The position numbers and the translations under genes are program-made. Positions 56,958-64,000 of a stretch of 64,000 bases of DNA are shown piece by piece (position 1 is the first letter of the stretch; the number at the start of each line of letters is the position of its first letter). The notes below the pieces were generated by a model. That model had not been told where the DNA came from and searched no databases. It worked only from the letters and a program-made list of their open reading frames with translations. The DNA is taken from contig CAWEWZ010000012.1 of NCBI GenBank assembly GCA_963812885.1, positions 182,662 to 246,661 of the forward strand, read 5' to 3'. The DNA comes from Bog-756 sp963812885 (GTDB lineage: Bacteria > Actinomycetota > Acidimicrobiia > Acidimicrobiales > RAAP-2).

Positions 56958-59347
56958 ATGGAGAAGGCCGTCATCCCGGCAGGCCTCCGTCGCCGGTGGT
57001 CGGAGCTGTCCTCGTGGATCAGCGCACGGGACCCGGGCCACCTTGCCGTCAAGCGCTCGGTGCGTGCCGCCGTGGTGATGCCGGTGGTGTTCGGCCTCAC
57101 CCACCTGGCCTTCACCAACTCGCAGACGAGCCTCTTCGGCGCCTTCGGTGCATTCTCCCTCCTGCTGCTGGTCGACTTCCACGGGCGACCCCGGACCCGA
57201 CTCGGCTCGTACGGGGGACTGTTCGTCGTCGGAGTCTGCTTCATCACCCTCGGGACGGTGGTCTCGACCTACAAGGTGGCAGCCGTCGTGGCCATGGCCG
57301 TGGTCGGGTTCGCCGTGCTTTTCGCGGGGATCCTCTCACCACCGGCGGCGACGGGATCGACGGCCGCGCTTCTGCTCTTCGTGCTGCCAGTGGCAGTGGC
57401 CCAGCCGGCCTCGTCCGTCGGTCCCAGGCTGGTGGGCTGGGTCGTGGCGTCCATCTTCTCCATACCGGCGTGCATGTTGATCTGGCCGACGCCCTGGCAC
57501 GACGAACTCCGTCGGCGCCTGTCGGCCACCGTCACCGCCGTGGCCGCGGTGGTCTGTGCACAGGCGGAGGGGCGGGAGGACCCAGAGGCACAGGGAGTGG
57601 TCGAGACCGAGCTGTCGCGGCTCCGGGACCAGTTTGCGGGAACGCCCTACCCTCCCACCGGCGCCGCCGCCGGAGCGGTGGCCGTGGCCAAGCTGGTCGG
57701 CCGGGTCGAGTGGGTGGCCGACAACACGACGGCGGCAGGGGTCGAGACTCTCGCCTCGGAGCCGTCGACGGTGCTTCCGCTCATCCTGTCGGTGTGCGAC
57801 ACCCTGCGAATGAGCGCTTCACTCATCTGCGACGGCAACGCCCATCCGGTCAGTGACCCGGTCCTCATCCGGTCCCTCCAGGAGTCGACCCGGCAGCTCG
57901 ACGAGCTCATCACCTCGGTACTCGACGCCGAGGTGTCGACGCTGATCGATGCCGAATCCGATACCAATGTGGTGGTCGAGCGCAGAGCCACCAAACGGCA
58001 CCCGGCTCCATCGCCAACTCGTTGGACCCGAGCTTTCGCGCCCGTGCCCTCGGAATCGCCACCGCCATGGTGGCCGACGCGGCCCTCGAGGCCGCGGGCG
58101 CCCCCGTGATCGGTGGCCGGCGATTGGGCGTCATCGATGCAGCTGCCTCCCGTTTGCTCGGGAGGCGGATCATCTCGCATCTCTCGTTCCGTTCGGTATG
58201 GTTCCGCAATGCGGTGCGCGGAGCGGTCGGGTTGGCTCTGGCCGTCGCCGTCGTGGAGGTGACCGACGTCGAACATGGCTTCTGGGTCGTCCTCGGAACG
58301 CTCTCCGTACTGCGGTCCAATGCCCTCGGGACCGGGGCCACCGCCCTCCGAGCCGTCGGTGGGACGGCGATCGGTTTCGTGATCGGGTCGGCCATCATGA
58401 TCGGGGTCGGCAGCGATACCGCCATGTTGTGGGTGCTCCTCCCGCTGGCCGTGCTCCTGTCGGGTGTGGCCCCGTCGATGATCTCGTTCGCCGCCGGGCA
58501 GGCCGCGTTCACCGTGGTGGTGGTCATCCTGTTCAACATCATCGTCCCCAGCGGCTGGAAGGTGGGGCTGACCAGAATCGAGGACGTGGCCATCGGCTGT
58601 GCAGTGAGCATCGTGGTGGGGCTGCTCTTCTGGCCCCGGGGCGCCACGGCGGCACTCGGGCGCGCCCTGTCCGATGCTTTCGTGGCCAGCTCCGGGTACC
58701 TGGCCGATGCCGTGGATCGGTTGACGGCCACCAAGGGCCAGGTGGACACCGAGTCCGGTCAACGTGCCTCACAGGGTGCGTATCTGCGGCTCGATGACGC
58801 CTTCCGCCAGTTCCTGACCGAGCGGGGGGCCAAGGTGGTGCCGGTCGAGACGGTCGCCAAGCTGTTCACCGGGTCGAACCGGATCCGTCTGGCCGCGTTC
58901 ACTCTCGCCACGTTGCCGGATCTGCCTTCCGGACCCGGTCAGCCCGAACTCGAGTCAGTCGCCATCGCCGGAGCGGTCCTCCGTGACTCGTTCGCCTCCA
59001 GTCATCGCTGGTATGAGGAGTTCGCCGACGTGCTCACCGATCGGCGGGATTCCGTGGATGCGCCGCCGGTCCACGACGGGACCCTGCACGATGTGCTCCA
59101 GCAGGCCTTCGACGACGCTCGCGCCCGGCGGCGGGGCGATCGGCTCCGGAAGACGCTCCAGATGCTGTGGGCCGATGAGCTGCTCGAGAACCAACGACAG
59201 GTGCAGGTCGATCTGGCCACGTCGGCTGACATCTTCGCCAGGCGGAGGCGACCACCGGTCGATGATCTGAGGAACCTCCCCCTCCCAATGTTCAGGAGCT
59301 GGGCGTGCCGACCTGTATCGAGTAGCACAACAGATAGAGCCCAGTGA
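56958..59347 (+). CDS. FUSC-type aromatic-compound exporter-like membrane protein (one frameshift)
   Basis: A 796-residue protein with two membrane halves. In each, about six helices precede a cytosolic region: SVRAAVVMPVVFGLTHLAF... and AVRGAVGLALAVAVVEVTD with FWVVLGTLSVLRSN, the FUSC signature. A CCC run at 58001-58003 looks one base short; adding it joins the frames (TKRHPGSIANSLDPS). GGAAGG precedes ATG 56958. Relatives export fusaric acid or p-hydroxybenzoic acid, usually with a membrane-fusion partner; none is found here. The 3' end overlaps the convergent lipoprotein gene by 56 bases. Confidence 0.82.
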
Positions 59348-59720
59348 ACTCGTGCTTGAACTTCTTGACATTGTGTAGGAGGAGTCCCTTCGCCGCCTGG
59401 TGGGCGTCCTTGCGGAGTTCGGGATTCGTCGAGTGCTTCATCCGCCGGAACATCTTCTTGAATGCCCTGACGATCACCCTGTGGCTCTTGCCGACATCCT
59501 GGCCGAGTGCGGCGAATGAGGAGCAGGCCAGTCGATCCTTGGGCGTGGACGCCAACTTGGTGGTCGGGGCCGAAGAGGCCTTGGTCGTCGTCGTCGTCGT
59601 GGTCGTGTGATGGTGACGGTGGTGCACGGTGGTCCGGGTCGTCGTCTTGTCGGCAGGTCCCGAACAGGCGGCTCCGAACAGCGCGATACTTACGACTGCC
59701 CCAATCCACAAATACCGCAT
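59292..59720 (-). CDS. Small lipoprotein, paralogue 2
   Basis: An intact 142-residue product: MRYLWIGAVVSIALFGAACS, lipobox FGAAC, then a His/Thr-rich linker and a Lys-rich helical domain with two Cys (RLACSSFAALG and YLLCYSIQVG). The start is fixed by TATATT six bases upstream. Same plan, start sequence and promoter as the lipoprotein at 54217-54606. The two lie on either side of the glycosidase-like and FUSC genes. Function unknown. Confidence 0.8.
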   Translation of the reverse strand: MRYLWIGAVVSIALFGAACSGPADKTTTRTTVHHRHHHTTTTTTTTKASSAPTTKLASTPKDRLACSSFAALGQDVGKSHRVIVRAFKKMFRRMKHSTNPELRKDAHQAAKGLLLHNVKKFKHEFTGLYLLCYSIQVGTPSS

Positions 59721-59726
59721 GCAGGA

Positions 59727-59732
59727 AATATA
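59727..59732 (-). promoter_or_regulatory. Leaderless -10 box for lipoprotein 2
   Basis: TATATT on the minus strand, six bases before ATG 59720. A 12-base palindrome, AGTTTCGAAACT (59746-59757), begins 13 bases upstream of it, at the -35 side, and may be an operator. Confidence 0.6.
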
Positions 59733-59821
59733 CCTCCCAACAGGTAGTTTCGAAACTGCGCGGCTCGCTTGGCCACTCACTGCGGCATCATCCATGCAGA
59801 GAGCGTTGGCGGCGAGGCCGG

Positions 59822-60187
59822 TCAGGGCCCCGAATCGAGCAGCGCCACCAGCTTCTTCGAGGCCACGGACCGAAACGCGTCCTCGCACAGCATCTCCACC
59901 TGGCCCCAGTCCACCTGGCCGTCGAGGCGTACCCCGAGCCACCCGCGCTGGCCCACGTACGGGGGGCGGAACATTCGACCCGGGTGCATGGCGATGAACC
60001 CTTCCTGGGCGCCGGCCGGCGCTGCGCACCAGAGGTGCGGGAATCGGTTGTCGTGGTGACCATGGGGCCAGAGCATGACGAACTGCCTTCCGGCGAAGAA
60101 GGCGGGGGCGCCGTGGCTGACCTTCTCGGTGGCACCGGGCAGTGCCAGGCAGATCGTACGGACCCGAGTCTCGACTCCACGGGCCAT
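59822..60187 (-). CDS. MmcQ/YjbR-family protein
   Basis: A 121-residue protein of the MmcQ/YjbR (CyaY-like fold, double-winged) family: CLALPGATEKVSHGAPAFF, then GAQEGFIAMHPGRMFRPPYV and GWLGVRLDGQVDWGQVEMLC. Members are often described as DNA-binding, although direct evidence is thin. ATG 60187 lies six bases after a TACGAT box (60194-60199 on the minus strand), so it is probably leaderless and separately transcribed. Confidence 0.85.
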   Translation of the reverse strand: MARGVETRVRTICLALPGATEKVSHGAPAFFAGRQFVMLWPHGHHDNRFPHLWCAAPAGAQEGFIAMHPGRMFRPPYVGQRGWLGVRLDGQVDWGQVEMLCEDAFRSVASKKLVALLDSGP

Positions 60188-60214
60188 CGGGCCATCGTAG
60201 GCCGGAGATGGGCA

Positions 60215-62566
60215 TCAGGCGGGTCGGGGCATGGCCGAGGCACGTCGGCGGCGAAGGCCAGCGATGACCAGCGCCACCACCAGCCCACGGCGGCGAGTGG
60301 CGGCCAGCACGATGCCCGCAGTGAATGCAGCCGGCCAGTAGTGAAGTTCGATGATGTGTCGGCCGGGCGGGACTCGCGCCTGGAGCATGACCCCGGCGAA
60401 CGTCGTCAGCGGGAGCGGACGTCCGTCGATGGTGGCGTGCCATCCGGGGACGTCGGTCAGGCGCAGCCGGAGCAGTTGGGGACCTCCGGCTCCGTCGGTG
60501 ACCAGCTTCCACGAGGCGGGGTCAGGATGGGTGACCGGGAGCACCGTCCCGGGTGCCGTGACCGCCGGAAGGCGGCCGCCTGGCAGAGATCGGTGACAGC
60601 GTGGCTTCTCCGGTATCGGGAATGCGGTAGAGGCGCTCGTTGCCGATCCGCCGGTCGAAGATCGCACCCTTCGGCCCCCTCACGTTGTGGGGCTCGAGGA
60701 CGTACCCCACCCCGTAGACCCGAGCGAGCGCCAATGTGGAGATGCCCGGGCAGTACGTGGAGATGAAGGGGTAGCCGGCGCTGTCGATGTTCTTGCCACT
60801 CACTTCCGTCCAGGACTCGAAGTAGGCACGCGGCAGCATCGGGTCGTAGGCGGCGAACTCGCGGATGTCGACCAGGACGTTGGCGTTCGGATGGATGCCC
60901 TGGCCGGGAGGGAGAAAGCACTTCTTCGATCCCAGTCCGACGAGCGATGTCCCCACCGCCTGCTGAAGGTGCCGCTTCTGCCGGCGTCGCCGTCCCGTAG
61001 GAGGAGCTCGAGATCCACAGCGGCTCGCCGCTCGCTACCAAGAAGGCAGTGGCGCAGACCAGGAAGCCCGCGCCCACCACGCGGGCGACAGTGTCGGCTC
61101 TGAGCGTCCCCCGGCTTGCTCTTCCGGGCCACGTAAGCCAGCACGCCGACGCCGACCAGGCCGATGGCCAGTTCCACCAGCGACCACCTGAATCCGAGGC
61201 TCCTCGCCCACGCCTCGGCCGGATCGAGCTTGCGGTAGCCGACGGCCCACATCACGAGGAGAGCGCACGGTGGCCAACAGAAATGAGACCTCCAGCCACC
61301 GGACGCACAGAACGAACTCGGAACGAGCGGACCAGGAGGTCGATTCCGAGCCCGGCCAGTACGGACACCGAGAGGACCATCAGGACCACCGACCGGTACC
61401 AGCGGACCGCCTGGAGTCCGGGGATGAGGTGCAGGAAGTTTTCGACGGGCTGGACGAAGGCAATCGCACCGACGACGACGGCGACGACGATCAGCGCGAT
61501 CACCGCCGACTCCCGCCTCTTGAACCAGGCACCGGTCACGGCCAGGACTACCACGATGACCCCGAGGTAGATCGGGCTCAGGTCGGTGGCGAGCCCGTTC
61601 AACCCCTCAAAGGCAAGATGGCCCAAGTCCTGGTAAGGCCAGGCCACCTGGCGGCCGAATGTCGAACCTTCGAACGTTCGGATGGCCGCGCCGGCGACCT
61701 GATAGCCCGGCAAGGCGAGGGGGGCGGCCAGGGCCAGGCCGGCGACACCGGCGACGGCCAGGTCGAAGAGGGGCTTCAGAATCGGGCCCGATCCCCCCAG
61801 CTTCGGAACTCGCAGGACCAGGAGGGCGACGGCGAAGAGGAACACGGACACGATGAGCAAGGTCAGGGCGTCGGGTTGTCCGCCATAGACAGCGAACGCC
61901 AGAGCCACCGCGAAGAGGGCAACGCTGTGTCACCCGTCGGTTCCCGCGCATGATCAGGAGAACGGCGGCGAACAGCCAACCTCCCCACGACAGGACCGAC
62001 CCGATGGGCCAGCCCAGCCAGAACACGAAGGCACCGCTCAATTCGAAGACGGTGCCGGCGAAGGTGGCGGCCAGGACACTCATTCTCATGAGCCGACCCA
62101 GGACGAAGGCCCCGCTACCCGCCACGACCAGCGTCGTCAGCACCTGCACGGTGAAGGCCAGCCGGAGCGGTACCAAGTACCCGACAAGGGACGGCAGGCT
62201 GAATGTCGCCGACTGCCAGTTGAAGGCAAGCGGCATGCCCAAGGCGGTGTAGGGATTCCACAGTGGCAGCTGGGCATGATGGACCTGGGTCCACGCCAGT
62301 TGCGTCCAGGGGATCATCTGGAGAATCTGGTCGCCGTGGATGTCATGGATCACCGCGCCCGGCTGCTTGGACAGGCCGTAGCGGGCCAGCCAGTCGTATG
62401 GTCCGAGCGACGTCCCATGGGCCAGCGCCGGCGTCAGGAGGGCGACGGCGGCGATGATGATCCAGGCGATTCCGCAGGCGTCGGGGAGCCAGCGTACCGT
62501 TCGATCGCTACCGTCGTCTGGGACAACGTGGGCATCGGGAGTCGTGGCGGCTTCGGTCGTCGTCAC
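60215..62566 (-). CDS. YfhO-like polytopic membrane protein, second copy (five frameshifts)
   Basis: Reconstructed at 782 residues: about 12 membrane segments, the YfhO loop QLPLWNPYTALGMPLAFNW, FVFWLGWPIGSVLSW, and a C-terminal outer domain ending in LRLTDVPGWHATIDGRPLPL and a last helix with an Arg-rich tail. Extra bases near 61924, 61110, 60968 and 60590 and one missing base near 61265 split it into six frames; they sum to three, so the length stays in phase. It is a paralogue of the protein at 29439-32370, and shares the loop and C-terminal layout. Likely an envelope glycosyltransferase; substrate unknown. Confidence 0.75.
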
Positions 62567-62632
62567 GCGATCACGAGCCCTTCCGGTTGAACCGTTGGCA
62601 TCGGCGTCCGATCACGCGAGGAAGTTCGGTCA

Positions 62633-64000
62633 TCATTTTCCGGACAGTTCTAGCCTCTGGGCTAGGGCATTCTCCAGGAAGAGTGAGTACGTCTCAGTCA
62701 CGTGGAGCCTGTCCAGGTAGACCTCGTAGTGACCGATCACGCTGGAGCATTTGGTTGCACAGAACCAGGGTGTCACGGCGATATATCGCCCTCCCTTGGC
62801 AGTGACAGCTCGTCTGTTCGGCCTCGTTGTAGGCGCGGGCGAATGAGGGAGCTGGAGCGCTGCAAAGTTGTACCTGGTCAGGATGCTCGGAGAGGCAGTC
62901 TGGCGGGCTGAAGCCGAGATTCGGGATGTTTCCGAGGACGATGAACTTGGTTCGGGGGCTGGAGAGGTGCGTGAGAGTCTCCTCGAGGTCTCGTTGCCAC
63001 TGTGCGGGGGTGTACGGCTTCTTGTTCGGTCCAAGTTGGTACTCCTGGGTGATGATCACGAGATCGGGATCGAGTTTCTTGATTCGGCGATACGCGAACC
63101 TCTGCCAATGGCTGCAGGTGCGAAGGATTAGGTTCTCAACCGAGACCTTCACCGATGGATACTTGTTGGCCATGCAGTAGCCCTTCCCAAGGATCACCAG
63201 GCGCCAGTGCGCCCTGATTGCGATCTCGTTCATGGCTCGGAACCACATCAGGGCGTGCGAGTCTCCGTAGAGGACCATGGTGTGGGTACCGTTCGGGTCT
63301 CCGAACACACACTTGGGCACCGTGACTTGATGGACCACGGGTTGACAGCGCCCGTCGGGTGCCCCCCAGTCATTGACTGCGTCCTGAAGAGGAGGGGTAA
63401 GGTTTTTTGGGAGGTTCTTGATCTGATCGGCGGCAGCCACCAGTTTGGCGATTTCTGCATCGGTGCCGGGATTGACCCGCTCGTTCGGCCTGAGCTCAGA
63501 CGCCTGCGATTGGCCATCCAGCGTCAGTGTGGCGACCAAAACGGTCACCATGATCAGCGACACGCCGAGCACGACGCTCATCCAGCGTCTGCGGGACAGA
63601 AATCGAGCATGCCTGATGGGATTTTCTACAATCAGATAGGAGATGATCGAGGCGACCAGGGCAACCGCCAGCCAAGGCAGGCTCTGAAGGAATGTGAGAC
63701 TCGTCTTCCCCTCCGACTCGGCGGCGATGATCAAAATGGGCCAGTGGCACAGGTAGAGGGAGTAGGACAGGTTGCCCAGCCAGCCGCAGGGGGCAAGGCC
63801 GAGTATCGATTCGGCCCCGAGCCCTGAAGAGCTGGTGCCGCCGGCGATGATCAGTGCGGCTCCCACGACCGGCACGGCGACGAGCGAACCTGGGTACGCC
63901 GTCTGGCTGTTGAAGACGAGAGCCGACACGAGAATCGCTCCCAGTCCAACCCAGGTCATCGTGGCCCCAATACGGTTTGGGACCTGCAGGAGCCATTTCG
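62633..64000 (-). CDS. OafA/YrhL-type acyltransferase with SGNH domain, 5' end cut (one frameshift)
   Basis: The C-terminal part of a protein very similar to that at 6083-8224: AYPGSLVAVPVVGAALIIAG, LSYSLYLCHWPILIIAAE, then the SGNH domain with LYGDSHALMWF and YLDRLHVTETY (Asp-His). The frame stays open to position 64000 and would continue beyond it. An extra base near 62813 breaks the last 55 residues. The two copies share the order of all motifs and match in long stretches, so they are close paralogues 55 kb apart. Confidence 0.88.

Noticed and set aside
61665..61685. CGAACGTTCG-like palindromes inside the second YfhO-like gene, considered as SOS boxes
   Set aside because: The half-sites have no four-base spacer and lie inside a coding region, so they do not fit the LexA consensus.
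755..64000. Interpreting the broken genes as a decaying, pseudogene-rich genome
   Set aside because: Essential genes are affected as often as accessory ones, the residues after each indel remain conserved, and the indels are almost all single extra bases, as expected from sequencing error.

Overview
The window is high-GC DNA from an actinobacterium. The core gene order (tlyA, nadK, recN, pyrG, Nudix, xerD, then scpA, scpB, rluB, cmk, der) follows the Rv1694-Rv1713 neighbourhood of Mycobacterium tuberculosis. Many genes use leaderless promoters with a TANNNT box six bases before the start codon, and the one clear SOS box is of the Gram-positive CGAAC-N4-GTTCG type. A deep-branching lineage such as Acidimicrobiia fits the lysine-rich histone-H1-like gene before tlyA and the many exported repeat proteins, but this placement is inference.

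Bases 1-13,000 are accessory. They hold the start of an exported protein, a 1,022-residue double beta-propeller protein, an IS256-family insertion sequence with matching terminal inverted repeats, an OafA-type acyltransferase with an SGNH domain, and a 1,400-residue secreted protein (beta-helix, YVTN propeller, PKD). A gene-poor kilobase then leads to a tRNA-Pro(GGG). Next come two small genes, one of them behind a textbook SOS promoter, and a pentapeptide-repeat gene.

Bases 16,200-43,000 are mostly housekeeping. Minus-strand blocks carry der with a radical-SAM-like DUF512 gene; cmk-aroA-tyrA-aroH with rluB-scpB-scpA; and a long run from a fatty acid desaturase through HAD, H1-like protein, tlyA, nadK, recN, pyrG, Nudix, xerD and DksA/TraR to an M50 protease and a YfhO-like protein. 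Plus-strand ispH, an HD-domain gene, a GT2 glycosyltransferase and trpS interrupt them. Short overlaps between stop and start codons point to translational coupling.

Bases 43,000-64,000 are dominated by envelope genes: a DoxX-Rieske fusion, two more OafA-type acyltransferases, a BcsA-like glycosyltransferase with PilZ, a GT-C-like protein, a PAP2 phosphatase, a six-hairpin glycosidase-like lipoprotein, a FUSC-type transporter, two related small lipoproteins and a second YfhO-like protein.

One technical point shapes the annotation. About 36 single-base indels, nearly all extra bases and most in or beside short G/C runs, break otherwise intact genes, including essential ones (der, ispH, aroA, pyrG, nadK). 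In every case removing or adding one base restores a full-length family member and the length becomes a multiple of three. I read these as uncorrected read or assembly errors and give each gene's full reconstructed extent rather than calling pseudogenes.
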